DNA from: Bacillota bacterium
GTDB lineage: Bacteria; Bacillota; Bacilli; Paenibacillales; Paenibacillaceae
Length of the DNA: 64,000 nucleotides
Direction of reading: 5' to 3'
NCBI GenBank assembly: GCA_023391635.1
Contig: JAEWAQ010000031.1
Span: 1-64,000 of the forward strand
Part shown: positions 50,451 through 59,625 of the stretch, in pieces
How the letters are laid out: the number at the start of each line of letters is the position of its first letter
Position numbering within the stretch: the first letter of the stretch is position 1
Translations under genes and position numbers: made by a program
The notes under the pieces: model-generated
What the model saw: the letters and a program-made list of their open reading frames with translations, nothing else
Database searches by the model: none
What the model was told of the DNA's origin: nothing

Positions 50451-51818
50451 TTACTTCCAGTCGCCCAACATTGATGGATAAGCTTGCAGATAGTCTCGGA
50501 CCAACTGCTTGGCCAGCGAATAGGAGCCGACGAGCGGATGAACGGTCAACGCCTCGACGGCCAATTCGACCGAACGCTGCCGGACCGCTTCGACCGTCAA
50601 TCGCTCGAATTGCTTCACGCTGCGCATCAGCAGGTACATCGCCTCCGGCACTTCGCCGATCTCTGCCGGATGGGCGCCGTCCGCTTCAATCCGGCAGGAA
50701 ATCTCGACCACGTCATCGTCTCGGAACCCGGCGATGCTGCCGGCATTCGGCACGGAGAGCACGATGTTGTGCTGGGTGCCTGTCTGCAGCGAGTCGACGA
50801 AATCGAGCATAACGCCCGCATAGCCCAGCGATTCCGGCAAACGCAGCTCTTCCGCGGCCAGCTCGCGCTTCCCCTGCGTGTTCGTTTCGATCGCCATATA
50901 GGACGATTCCCGCTTCTGCGTGTAATATAAATAAATTTGCAGCGCCCGATCCGGTTCCTTCGGGATATCCAACCCGCGCAGCGCTTCCAGCATCTCCCGG
51001 TTGTTGCGCGCAATCATCTGGCCGCGTGTCATGCCTGCTTGCTTAATATTGGCAAGCGCCTTTTCCCTGTGATAATAGTAATACAAGTATTCATTCGGCA
51101 AATAGGGGAGCGAATTCAAGAGCTGCGGATCGAACATACGAAATTCGTCGATGCGCGAGGTGAAGCCCGGATCATTTTTGAGCCGGACCAGCAGATCGTC
51201 GCCCCGATAGATCGCTTTGCGCATCCAGGACAGGTGATTCAGCCCGAAGAACTCGACATCCAGTTCATCCGGATCGATGCCGAGCGCTTCCGCCATCCGC
51301 AGTTTCGTATGGCTGGGCGTATCGCAAATGCCGATCACCCGGTCATAGCCGGCGCTTCGCAGCGCTTGCGTGACCAGACCCGACGGGTTGGAGAAGTTGA
51401 ACGTCCAGGCGCCCGGCGCGACTTCCTGCGCCAGCTTGCAATAGTCCAGCAATACGGGAATCGTGCGGATCGCCATGGAAAATCCGGCAGCGCCCGTCGT
51501 CTCCTGGCCGATGACATCATAATTTAGCGCGATCTGCTCATCCGTGCTGCGAGATTGCTCCTTGCCTGCCCGGATCGTTGTCACGATATAATCCGCGCCG
51601 GCCAGCGCGGTGCGCGCATCCGTCGTCGTCTCCAGCTGCAGCCGGACTCCGCTGCGCTCGATGACGATCCGGCATAACTGACTGATGATCCTCAGCTGTT
51701 CCTCGTCCGTATCCATCAGAACCAATTCCGTGATGCCGCTCTGTTCCGCCTTCAACGTCAGGCTTTTCGTGAACAGAACGGCGCGAACGCCGCCTCCGCC
51801 GATCAACGCCAGTTTCAT
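50451..51818 (-). CDS. Family 4 glycosidase (6-phospho-glycosidase type)
   Basis: The 455-residue enzyme belongs to GH4, which cleaves glycosides by an NAD- and Mn-dependent redox mechanism. It has the NAD-binding start KLALIGGGGVRAVLFTKSL, GQETTGAAGFSMAIRTIP, NFSNPSGLVTQAL and the metal-site region GICDTPSHTK and EFFGLNHLSWM. The usual Cys-Asn-x-Pro metal motif reads CDTP, a departure seen in some subgroups. Start at 51818 by GGGAGG; it overlaps the kinase stop (ATGA). The linked PfkB kinase may provide or use its phosphosugar. Confidence 0.9.
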   Translation of the reverse strand: MKLALIGGGGVRAVLFTKSLTLKAEQSGITELVLMDTDEEQLRIISQLCRIVIERSGVRLQLETTTDARTALAGADYIVTTIRAGKEQSRSTDEQIALNYDVIGQETTGAAGFSMAIRTIPVLLDYCKLAQEVAPGAWTFNFSNPSGLVTQALRSAGYDRVIGICDTPSHTKLRMAEALGIDPDELDVEFFGLNHLSWMRKAIYRGDDLLVRLKNDPGFTSRIDEFRMFDPQLLNSLPYLPNEYLYYYYHREKALANIKQAGMTRGQMIARNNREMLEALRGLDIPKEPDRALQIYLYYTQKRESSYMAIETNTQGKRELAAEELRLPESLGYAGVMLDFVDSLQTGTQHNIVLSVPNAGSIAGFRDDDVVEISCRIEADGAHPAEIGEVPEAMYLLMRSVKQFERLTVEAVRQRSVELAVEALTVHPLVGSYSLAKQLVRDYLQAYPSMLGDWK

Positions 51819-52771
51819 AAGGCTACCTCCCACCTGTCTGTCGTGTGACCGGCTCTCTCCGCGATAAACCGGTCCATGGCGAGCCGGTCCGGCGTACCCG
51901 TGCTGCCGCCGAACTGGCTGACGGACAACGCTCCGCACGCATTGCCGTACAGCAAGCACTGTTCGACCGGTTGACCGTTCAGATAACCATAGATATAACC
52001 CGCATTGAAGGAGTCGCCGGCTCCCGTCGTGTCGATGACAGGTACATGAAAGCCCGAGCGGAACAGGGTCCGGCCTTCCGCAGCTACGGCGGCGCCTGCG
52101 GAACCAAGCTTCAACACGATATGCCGGCTATGCTTCGACAGCTCGCGTATGCTCTCCTTCACCGAATCGAATCCTGTATAATGGGCCGCCTCGAGCTCAT
52201 TCATAAAGAAGACGTCCACATGCTTCATCAGTGCAAAAATGCCTTCGTACCATTCTCCCGTGTCATCCCAACCGATGTCCAGCGATGTCGTGATTCCCAT
52301 CGCGTTCAGCTTGCGAACGACATCGATATATTCGTCATGATTGCGGCTGCCTTTGTACCCTGTCAGGTGGACATGCCGGCCTTGCGACACGCATTCCATG
52401 TCCAGCTTGTGCAGGCTGAGCTCGTCGTTCGATCCTGGGTACGTAATGAAAGAACGATCCTTCTCCGGATTGAACGCGATCGAGATACCGGTATTGGCAC
52501 GGCTTGTCCGTATATATCTGGTAGCGATACCATAGCGAGCAAACTCATTCCGCACATATTGGCCGAATCCGTCATCGCCAAGCACGCCGTTAAAGGCAAG
52601 ATTCAGTCCAAGCTTGGCCAGCGCGAGCGAAAACAACGCGGCGCCTCCGCCTACATGGATCGTCATATCCTGTACGAGCACTTCTTGACCCGGCGCCGGA
52701 TATTGCTCGCAGCCCGCAACAACCAGGTCGATATTGGCATCTCCAATGACGACAGCGTCGTATTTCTTCAA
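51815..52771 (-). CDS. PfkB-family carbohydrate kinase
   Basis: A 318-residue ribokinase-type enzyme: DAVVIGDANIDLVVAG at the start, the substrate-side GGGAALFSLALAKLG, and the anion hole with catalytic Asp in DTTGAGDSFNAGYIYG. It phosphorylates a sugar or nucleoside in the cytosol. It follows the LacI gene and overlaps GH4, so phosphorylation of a product of mannoside breakdown is likely. The exact sugar is not shown. Confidence 0.92.
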   Translation of the reverse strand: MKKYDAVVIGDANIDLVVAGCEQYPAPGQEVLVQDMTIHVGGGAALFSLALAKLGLNLAFNGVLGDDGFGQYVRNEFARYGIATRYIRTSRANTGISIAFNPEKDRSFITYPGSNDELSLHKLDMECVSQGRHVHLTGYKGSRNHDEYIDVVRKLNAMGITTSLDIGWDDTGEWYEGIFALMKHVDVFFMNELEAAHYTGFDSVKESIRELSKHSRHIVLKLGSAGAAVAAEGRTLFRSGFHVPVIDTTGAGDSFNAGYIYGYLNGQPVEQCLLYGNACGALSVSQFGGSTGTPDRLAMDRFIAERAGHTTDRWEVAL

Positions 52772-52819
52772 TGGTCCCTCATCTCCGTATGTTCCGAATC
52801 CTGTCTGTTTGTCTATAGA

Positions 52820-53854
52820 TTAATTTTCGATATGGCCTTCCTTGCGTGCCATGCTGCTGCCTCGTACAACAAGTCGGTGCTCCAGCACGATGTCGGCTTC
52901 CGGCCTGTCGCCGGATTGGATCTGATTCAGAAGCGTCTTGACGGTCACTTTGCCCATCTCCTGAATCGGCTGCTCCATGGAGGTCAGCGTCGGCCTGACC
53001 AGTTCGGTCATCTGGCTTCCGTCGAATCCAAGCACGGATATGTCTTCCGGCACGCGCAATCCGTTGTCCCGGATGCAATTCATCGCGCCGAGCGCCATAT
53101 CGTCGCTGACAGCGAATATGGCCGTAGGCGGCTGACTCGTGCGCAAGATTTCCTGCATTTGTTCGTACCCGCTTCTAACCTTGTAGTCTCCAAAGCGAAT
53201 ATGCTCGTATACGATTTTGACGCCATGGTTCGCCAGCGCGTTCCGGTAACCGCTGTACCGGTTCTGTCCGGACGTAATGTCTCGCATATCGCCGCCTATA
53301 AAGCCGATATCCTGATGTCCAAGACCGATCAGATAAGCGGTCGCGTCATATGCGGCTTGATAATCGTCGACAATGACGGATACAAGCTGCTGGTCCATCG
53401 GCTTGACGCTGGAGAAAATGACGGGAATTTGCATCTTATGGATCAAGCTGCGGATCTCTTCATTGATCTTCTCATGCATGATGATGATGCCTTCGACGCG
53501 CATCTCCAGGAAGGTGTTCAAATATTTCAATTCTTTGTCGATATCTTCGCTGATGTTGCATACAAGCAGGGAATAATCGTTCGCGCTGGCTTCTTCTTCG
53601 ATGCTGCTGAGAATCGTGGCATAGAAGCTGGATGTAATGTCAGGCACAATCACGCCGATGAGTGAAGTTTTTTTGCGCACCAAACTGCGGGCAATATGGC
53701 TAGGAGCATATCCCAATTCTTCGATGGCTCGATTCACCTTGCGCTTGAGATCATCCTTCACATATTTTTCGCCGTTCAATACCCGGGATACGGTCGTAAC
53801 CGAAACCCCGGCATGGCGTGCCACATCTTTGATTTTTGGCTGCAATGGCCTCAC
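52820..53854 (-). CDS. LacI-family transcription regulator
   Basis: The 344-residue repressor has the N-terminal helix-turn-helix KDVARHAGVSVTTVSRVLNG and hinge helix (YAPSHIARSLVRKK), followed by the periplasmic-binding-protein-like sensor (VIVPDITSSFYATILSSIEE, DYQAAYDATAYLIGLGH, ISVLGFDGSQMTELVRP). It should bind the GGTAnCGnTACC palindromes found ahead of the transporter genes and respond to a sugar ligand. It lies within the operon it probably controls. Confidence 0.93.
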   Translation of the reverse strand: MRPLQPKIKDVARHAGVSVTTVSRVLNGEKYVKDDLKRKVNRAIEELGYAPSHIARSLVRKKTSLIGVIVPDITSSFYATILSSIEEEASANDYSLLVCNISEDIDKELKYLNTFLEMRVEGIIIMHEKINEEIRSLIHKMQIPVIFSSVKPMDQQLVSVIVDDYQAAYDATAYLIGLGHQDIGFIGGDMRDITSGQNRYSGYRNALANHGVKIVYEHIRFGDYKVRSGYEQMQEILRTSQPPTAIFAVSDDMALGAMNCIRDNGLRVPEDISVLGFDGSQMTELVRPTLTSMEQPIQEMGKVTVKTLLNQIQSGDRPEADIVLEHRLVVRGSSMARKEGHIEN

Positions 53855-53937
53855 CCTTTATACGAATTCGTCTCGTAACTTTCGCCGCCGGCATTCGGAA
53901 TTCCTTTTTTCTCGTCTTCTTTCGACCTTATTCGAGA

Positions 53938-54831
53938 TTATTCGTCGTTTGAGACGAATAGCGGTTGGGAAAATGCGGCGTATCCGCCTTCCAAGTAGGC
54001 GGCGATTCGGACATAGCCTTCATCGCCCTTGCATTCGTAGCGCACCTCTCTGAGTAAGCCGGAGGTCTCCTGCAGCACCTTGCCGTCTTTGCCGAACCAG
54101 GTAACGTATTTGTACATCGCGTCCAGCCGTTCATTCGAAAGGAGGTCTGCCACGATGGCATTGCCTTCCAGGCGAATGGCATCGAACCCGTATCCTGTCG
54201 ATACGTAGAAGCTGCCCTCCCGGATCGCTTCCAGAATCGCCGATCGGCTGTTTTCCTTCGCAAGCACCATATTCCAGGCGCGTTTCTCTTGCCCGTACAC
54301 ATGCGAATCGTCGTTGCCGAAGCCCCACACTCTGCGCCCTGCAGACAGCACCGCATCCCATTTGTCAAAGGCGATGTCATACTCCGGGTTGCCGTCTCCG
54401 TTCCACACTTCAACCCCGAGATAACGCTGCATCTTCAGCATGTCTTCCAGGTTCCAATAGTTCGAAAAATAGCGATTCGGATGGACAAGTACGGCGAATC
54501 CGCCATTATCAATTGCTCTGTCTACGTGCCGCTGGTAATTTTCGATCGTAAATTCGTTGCTGTAACCGTCCATCAGCGAAAGCGGGGGCTGCACGAGCAG
54601 CATGTGCGTCTGGCGACTGCTCACTTCGATCGCATCGAATAATGTCGGGATATCGCATTTTCCCTCGTGCTTCGTAATCTTGTCGTGATCGGAAATGCCA
54701 AGAAAATCATATCCGCCATACATTTTATAGACGGTTTCCAGCGGGAACCAGCCGTCGCTGTTATTCGTATGATTATGAAAACTGCCGCGCAGCCACTCGC
54801 CGGAACGGTCGTACGGGTTCTCTATTTTCAT
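53938..54831 (-). CDS. PHP-domain metallohydrolase (CehA/McbA-like)
   Basis: The 297-residue protein has the PHP metal motifs GSFHNHTNNSDG, LGISDHDKI, AVLVHPNRYF and GFGNDDSHVYG, followed by a C-terminal beta domain of about 80 residues (YVSTGYGFDAIRLEGNAIVA). Relatives in sugar operons are phosphoesterases or hydrolases of unassigned substrate. No signal peptide, so intracellular. It lies between the transporter and the LacI gene and may cut a phosphorylated mannoside. Confidence 0.86.
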   Translation of the reverse strand: MKIENPYDRSGEWLRGSFHNHTNNSDGWFPLETVYKMYGGYDFLGISDHDKITKHEGKCDIPTLFDAIEVSSRQTHMLLVQPPLSLMDGYSNEFTIENYQRHVDRAIDNGGFAVLVHPNRYFSNYWNLEDMLKMQRYLGVEVWNGDGNPEYDIAFDKWDAVLSAGRRVWGFGNDDSHVYGQEKRAWNMVLAKENSRSAILEAIREGSFYVSTGYGFDAIRLEGNAIVADLLSNERLDAMYKYVTWFGKDGKVLQETSGLLREVRYECKGDEGYVRIAAYLEGGYAAFSQPLFVSNDE

Positions 54832-54852
54832 GACAACGCCTGCCCTCTCCTG

Positions 54853-55761
54853 CTATTCTTTCATGGAACCGATCATTACGCCTTTGGCGAAGTACCGTTG
54901 GACAAAAGGATAGATGATGATGATCGGCGTCACCACGACGATAATCGTCGCCATCTTGAGCGAATCGCCCGTGATCTGAATCCGGTCCAACATGTCGAAT
55001 CTGGAGCCGGCCGCCTGACTTAACACATCCCGCATCGCTTCCGCTCTCGTCAGCATTTCCTGCAGCAAGGTAGACAGTGGCCGCAGGTCGGCGCTGCGGA
55101 CGTAGAACGCTCCTGTAAACCAATCGTTCCAGTGCCCTACGGCATTGAACAACGCGATAACTGCCACGACGGGCCGGCTGAGCGGCCAAATGATGCGCCA
55201 GAAGATGGAGAAATCGTTATAGCCGTCTATGCGCGCCGATTCTTCCAGGCTCGGGTGAATCTGTTGAAAGAACGTTCGAATGATGATCAGATTCCATGCG
55301 CTGTACAATCCGGGGATCACATACACCCAAATGTTGTTCGTTAAATGCAGCGATTTAAGCAACATATAATAAGGAATAATGCCGCCGCCGAACAGCATGG
55401 TGAAAAAGATAACCATCGTAAAAATTCGAACGCCGGGCAATGTCTTCGACTTCAAAGCATACGCAGCCATCGCCGTCAGGACAACGCTGGCAATGGTGCC
55501 GACCACGGTTCGGAATATGGATATGGCGAACGCCGTCCCGACATTGGCGGATATGAACACTTCCTTGTAGTTATCGATCGACCAAAGCCTTGGCCAGAAG
55601 TAGATGCCGCCGCGTTCCGCATCCTTGCCGGAATTGAAAGACAGCGCCCAAATATTCAGGAAAGGGAGAATGATTGCCGCGCAAATCAGGATGACCAGCA
55701 GGTAGTTGACGAACTTGATCGTCTTCTCTCCCATGCTCAGCTTGTAAAATTCTTTACCCAC
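54853..55761 (-). CDS. Carbohydrate ABC transporter permease, LplC/YtcP type
   Basis: A 302-residue inner-membrane subunit with six helices and the EAA coupling loop (SLEESARIDGYNDFSIFWRI). The C-terminal end RYFAKGVMIGSMKE is typical of the LplC group that imports complex oligosaccharides. GTG start at 55761 behind GGAGAGGAGAG. Works with the permease at 57698 and the binding protein; no ATPase is encoded here, so a shared MsmX-like ATPase is probably used. Confidence 0.93.
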   Translation of the reverse strand: MGKEFYKLSMGEKTIKFVNYLLVILICAAIILPFLNIWALSFNSGKDAERGGIYFWPRLWSIDNYKEVFISANVGTAFAISIFRTVVGTIASVVLTAMAAYALKSKTLPGVRIFTMVIFFTMLFGGGIIPYYMLLKSLHLTNNIWVYVIPGLYSAWNLIIIRTFFQQIHPSLEESARIDGYNDFSIFWRIIWPLSRPVVAVIALFNAVGHWNDWFTGAFYVRSADLRPLSTLLQEMLTRAEAMRDVLSQAAGSRFDMLDRIQITGDSLKMATIIVVVTPIIIIYPFVQRYFAKGVMIGSMKE

Positions 55762-55786
55762 CGTCTCTCTCCTCTCCGGGAACGAA

Positions 55787-55818
55787 GGGCGGTTTTATCC
55801 AAGCGGATAAAACCGCCC
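55787..55818. repeat. Long perfect stem-loop between binding-protein and permease genes
   Basis: GGGCGGTTTTATCC and GGATAAAACCGCCC form a 14-bp perfect stem with a four-base loop. No T-tract follows in either direction. Such hairpins after solute-binding-protein genes often protect the upstream mRNA and lower expression of the following permease. Confidence 0.75.
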
Positions 55819-55844
55819 CCTTCCTCTGATCGCGTCAGCTTCAG

Positions 55845-57587
55845 TTACAGAATGACTTTCGTTTTCGGATCGGCGTTCTTCTCGGCAAGGAGCTTCAGAT
55901 AATCATTTAAACCTGCATTTTCCATTTGCTTCAATGCGGCGTCGAGAATCTTCTGGGCTTCGTCCAGATTCTTGGCATAGTAGGCGCGAACCAGGCTGTC
56001 GTTGTAGTTGTCAAACGCGGCCTTGAGCTCTGTGCCTTTTGCGAATTCGCCCAGGAACGATGTCGGCGTATAGCCGTCGTTAACCTTCGCATTCTTGCGC
56101 AGTTCATCGTATCCCCAGTATTCAGCCAGCTTCAAGGCTCCGTCGCTGTGTCCCGAGTTCGCGCTGTCGCCCCACTCGGATTCACCGAAGTCTGCTTCCC
56201 AATTGATATCCGTACCGCCGAGCAATTCGCCCCAATAATTGGATACGCCTGCGAATCCGAGCGCTTTGGCAGCATTCGGGTCATTCTTCTTAAGCTCGAC
56301 GACTTCCGGCTTCGGAACCGGATTGCCTTGGGCATTCAACGTGTAGTCGCGGCCCTCCAAGCCGTATTTCCACAGCAGCTTGCCCTCGCGCGAAGCGAGG
56401 AAATCGGCAAATTTCATAATATCTTCCGGATTCTTCGTCGTCTTCGGAATGGCAAAGCCGGAATAACCGGTCTTGAAGGAAACTTCCATCTGAAACGGAC
56501 CGTCAACCGTATCGATCGGTCCGAGCGGGACATAGTGGCCGTCCAGCGCGAATTCCTGATAGTTGTGCATGTTGGCGACAATCGCGGACGTCCCGTTCAC
56601 AGCAAACTCCGTAGCGCGGCTCTCGTCAATCGTGAAGAACTCGGGTTGAATCAGCTTTTCATTCAACAGCTTCTGCATGAACGCCACTTTCTCCATGGCG
56701 ACCGGCGTTTGCGCTTCATGCAGGATCTTGCCGTCTTTGTCCATCTTGATGCGTTGATCCGTATGACCCCACATCAGCGGGTTAAACAGCCTTTCGCTGT
56801 CGTGGATGTTGCCCGGACCCCAATATTCCGGACCGATCGGGTACACATCCTTGCCATTGTTGTCCTTGAAATTTCCAGCTTTGATCTTCTTCACCAAATC
56901 ATAGAGCTGATCCATCGTCTTGATCGTGCGCGCGTCGATGCCGAGCGCATCGGCGATATCTTTGCGAATGTACGGGCCGCCGGCGTATTTGCGGGACTCG
57001 TATCCGCCCTCACGCTGGATGTTCATATGAACAAGATAGGTCGAACCATTAAATTCCGGACGGAACATGACGCCGTATTCCGTGTCGATCGGCAAATAAT
57101 CCTTGTTCAAATATTTGCTGAACACTTTCGTGTCCTTCATCATCGGCGCCAAATCATAGAACATGTCCTCGCGGGCAGCCTTGAGCAGAACAGGCATTTC
57201 AGGACGTCCGCTGTTGTTCAAGTAGAACGTGATGAAGTCCGGCAAGTCGCCCGATGCCAAGCCGGCGATCAAGCCGTCGATCGAATGGTCCGCTTTCATG
57301 ATTTCAATAGAGAAATCAATCCCGGTCAACTCTTTGATTTTCGCCTTGATTTCCGGATTCATATCTTCCGTGTAATCATCCGTGCCCATAAAAACAAGTC
57401 CCTTGAGCTTGCGGTCGGCGATCCATGTCGAGGGTTTGCCGTTATCGGCCGGGGCCGAATTGCTGGCGGACGGCGCCTGACTGCCGGCGGATGGACTGCT
57501 GTCATTGTTGCTGTTGCTTGAGCAGCCTGTAATCATCATTGCGGCAATCAGCGGGATACCTAGAAACTTAGCCCATTTCTTGTTCAT
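55845..57587 (-). CDS. Extracellular solute-binding lipoprotein, LplA type
   Basis: A 580-residue sugar-binding lipoprotein. Its signal ends in MMITGC with lipidated Cys22, followed by a Ser/Asn/Ala-rich linker. The rest is a large two-lobe binding protein (DDYTEDMNPEIKAKIKELTG, AGLASGDLPDFITFYLNNSG, IPKTTKNPEDIMKFADFLAS) of the size usual for LplA-type receptors of oligosaccharides. It should catch mannose-containing oligosaccharides outside the cell, given the adjacent mannosidases. An operator-like palindrome lies about 105 bases upstream. Confidence 0.93.
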   Translation of the reverse strand: MNKKWAKFLGIPLIAAMMITGCSSNSNNDSSPSAGSQAPSASNSAPADNGKPSTWIADRKLKGLVFMGTDDYTEDMNPEIKAKIKELTGIDFSIEIMKADHSIDGLIAGLASGDLPDFITFYLNNSGRPEMPVLLKAAREDMFYDLAPMMKDTKVFSKYLNKDYLPIDTEYGVMFRPEFNGSTYLVHMNIQREGGYESRKYAGGPYIRKDIADALGIDARTIKTMDQLYDLVKKIKAGNFKDNNGKDVYPIGPEYWGPGNIHDSERLFNPLMWGHTDQRIKMDKDGKILHEAQTPVAMEKVAFMQKLLNEKLIQPEFFTIDESRATEFAVNGTSAIVANMHNYQEFALDGHYVPLGPIDTVDGPFQMEVSFKTGYSGFAIPKTTKNPEDIMKFADFLASREGKLLWKYGLEGRDYTLNAQGNPVPKPEVVELKKNDPNAAKALGFAGVSNYWGELLGGTDINWEADFGESEWGDSANSGHSDGALKLAEYWGYDELRKNAKVNDGYTPTSFLGEFAKGTELKAAFDNYNDSLVRAYYAKNLDEAQKILDAALKQMENAGLNDYLKLLAEKNADPKTKVIL

Positions 57588-57691
57588 ACGTGCGTCTACC
57601 CCTTTTCAAAAGAATCATTTTATGAAAGGCGCCATACGGCGCGTTCCATCGAACAATGGAAAGCCAGTTCATTGAGATCGCAACGAGTCTG

Positions 57692-57703
57692 GTATCGTTA
57701 CCA
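57692..57703. promoter_or_regulatory. LacI-type operator before the binding-protein gene
   Basis: GGTATCGTTACC is a nearly perfect palindrome overlapping the stop codon of the LplB-like gene, in the same form as the site at 58773. Between it and the binding-protein start lie two small hairpins (TTCCAT/ATGGAA and GCGCC/GGCGC), suggesting a separately controlled start or mRNA processing here. Confidence 0.55.
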
Positions 57704-58645
57704 TAATGAGGTATCAGAAACCTTTCTGGAGATGCGATTGACGATAATGACGAGAATCAAACCGATGACGCCTTGCAGCATCCCGACGGCGGTCGCATAG
57801 CCGTACTGTCCGCCCTGCAAACCGACACGTATGATATAAGTGTCCAAAATGTCGGCCAGATGCGCATTGCCTGGCGTTCGCAGCAAGTAGATTTGATCGA
57901 AACCGGCAGATAGAATATTGCCGAGGGACAGAATGAACAAGATCAGAATCGTCGGCGTAATGGATGGAAGCGTGATACTCCACATTTCCCGGAATTTGCT
58001 CGCCCCGTCGATCTTGGCGGCTTCATACATATCCGGGTTCACGCCCGCGATCGCCGCAAGATAGATAATCGAATCCCAGCCGATCGACTTCCAGGTGAAG
58101 CTGCTGAACATAATGGTGTAGAAGTACTTGGGATCCATCATATAGAAAATGCTGCCGTCTCCGCCCATATTGGCAACCGCTTGATTGAGCAAACCTGTAT
58201 CCGGTGCCAATATGCGCTGAACAAGTCCAATAACGACGACCCAAGACAGAAAGTGAGGTAAATAAGAGATGCTTTGCGCGAAATTGCGGAACCATTTGTT
58301 CCGAATTTCATTGAACATTAGCGCCAGTATGATCGGAAGCGGCAAATACACGAACAGCTTCATTCCGCTTATGACAAGCGTGTTTACAATCAATGACTTG
58401 CTCTGATAATCATGGAAGAACGCCTGAAAATAATCGAAGCCGATCCAAGGGCTGCCGAGAATGCCTTTGTTGAACTTGTACTCCTTGAACGCGAGCATCA
58501 ACCCTCCCATCGGAATATAGGAGAATATGATGAAGAACGCCAGGCAAGGCAGCAACATGAAGTACAAGTAACGATGCAAAAATATCGACTTCCACAAGGT
58601 ACGTCCGGACTTGAATATCTCCGGCGGCGAATTGGCTTGTTGCAT
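57698..58645 (-). CDS. Carbohydrate ABC transporter permease, LplB type
   Basis: The first transporter gene, 315 residues from ATG 58645 (frame open to 58711). Six helices are visible, with PCLAFFIIFSYIPMGGLMLA at the start and the coupling loop PDMYEAAKIDGASKFREMW. The N-terminus and the phrase GFDYFQAFF are those of LplB. AAGAAGGTG precedes the start at a rather long spacing. Expressed from the operator-flanked promoter just upstream. Confidence 0.92.
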   Translation of the reverse strand: MQQANSPPEIFKSGRTLWKSIFLHRYLYFMLLPCLAFFIIFSYIPMGGLMLAFKEYKFNKGILGSPWIGFDYFQAFFHDYQSKSLIVNTLVISGMKLFVYLPLPIILALMFNEIRNKWFRNFAQSISYLPHFLSWVVVIGLVQRILAPDTGLLNQAVANMGGDGSIFYMMDPKYFYTIMFSSFTWKSIGWDSIIYLAAIAGVNPDMYEAAKIDGASKFREMWSITLPSITPTILILFILSLGNILSAGFDQIYLLRTPGNAHLADILDTYIIRVGLQGGQYGYATAVGMLQGVIGLILVIIVNRISRKVSDTSLW

Positions 58646-58772
58646 GAGCGGTTCATCACCTTCTTGTCGGGGTTGTGTTGGCGTATGCCCGTCGTAGCAA
58701 TTGTTTGTCAACGTCGCATTCGCCGGTTATTAAACGAAAGTTACATTGGGTTAGCGTCAATCCACCCTTTCT

Positions 58773-58784
58773 GGTATCGCTACC
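58773..58784. promoter_or_regulatory. LacI-type operator, second site
   Basis: GGTATCGCTACC, palindromic, about 45 bases downstream of the predicted transcription start of the transporter operon. With the sites at 58817 and 57692 it gives three related copies. Confidence 0.6.
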
Positions 58785-58816
58785 ATATTACTCCGGAAAA
58801 AATGCGCCATTTGGTT

Positions 58817-58843
58817 GGTAGCGCTTCCGTTGACTATATTATA
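58817..58843 (-). promoter_or_regulatory. Transporter-operon promoter with overlapping operator
   Basis: On the minus strand a -10 TATAAT (58838-58843) is followed by GGAAGCGCTACC (58817-58828), starting about where transcription would begin. The -35 is weak. The palindrome resembles both the local LacI operator and a catabolite-repression (cre) site, so CcpA could also act here. Confidence 0.5.
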
Positions 58844-58875
58844 GGGCTTTCATCGTTGAAAAGCTACTATTTTTT

Positions 58876-59625
58876 TTAGCTTGACCTATGAATTTCGTCG
58901 ACCAGCGGAATTAACAATCCCGGCGCTCTGGTCGTGATGGCATCTACGCCCATCCGAAGAAACCATTCCATATGCGGAACCTCGTTGATCGTATATACCC
59001 AAACCAACAAGCCCTCCCGATGCGCAGCGTCCACGATAGGCGGCAGACAGGTATAACCGTTCATGTTCAGTCCGGCATACCCTTCCTGCTTGGCTTTCCG
59101 GCAAATGGATGAGGCAAATGGCTCATACTGTGCAACTTGCTGCGGCGTGAGCTCATCCGGTGTATTCATCATCACCTGGATATCCGGATACAGGCTCGTA
59201 ATGGCATCAGAGCAGCCTGTAATGTAGACCCTGTTCTGCGCTTGAAAGGAACGAATCAGATTGACTGCCGGGGCAATGGAAGACAGCTGTTTCAAATCCA
59301 GATTAAGCAGCGTGCCGAGCGGTGCGGACGCAGACAGAATTTGCTCCAGGGTAGCGATTTCATGCTCTACGTAGGCGGAGCCTAGCCTGCGGCGCATATT
59401 GGGCTCGTTCAACTGCTCGAATGAAAATTCATCCAGCAAGGGAGAGTTGTCATGCATCAGTATAGGAACGCCTGTGCAATCGGTGCGTACATCCACTTCC
59501 ACGATGTCTGCGCCAATTTGAATGCCTTCCATGAAAGAAGCGAACGTATTGTCCGGATGAAGTCCGCAGCCTGTGTGGGCTGCGACCTTCGTCTTGCGGA
59601 TCCGGCACTCTTGCGGTCCCGTCAT
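58876..59625 (-). CDS. Glycerophosphodiester phosphodiesterase-like protein
   Basis: A 249-residue TIM-barrel protein of the GDPD family. The expected AHRGxxxxxPENT reads AHTGCGLHPDNT, losing the Arg and changing Glu to Asp; the following VEVDVRTDCTGVPILMHD and the later LNLDLKQ are kept. It may have a changed substrate or poor activity. No signal peptide. It lies between the GH125 gene and the transporter operon; its start overlaps nothing and follows AAGGTGAGG. Its role in mannoside use is unclear. Confidence 0.82.
   Translation of the reverse strand: MTGPQECRIRKTKVAAHTGCGLHPDNTFASFMEGIQIGADIVEVDVRTDCTGVPILMHDNSPLLDEFSFEQLNEPNMRRRLGSAYVEHEIATLEQILSASAPLGTLLNLDLKQLSSIAPAVNLIRSFQAQNRVYITGCSDAITSLYPDIQVMMNTPDELTPQQVAQYEPFASSICRKAKQEGYAGLNMNGYTCLPPIVDAAHREGLLVWVYTINEVPHMEWFLRMGVDAITTRAPGLLIPLVDEIHRSS

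Noticed and set aside
55926..57521. 531-codon open frame on the plus strand
   Set aside because: Antisense to the solute-binding protein, which has a proper lipoprotein signal.
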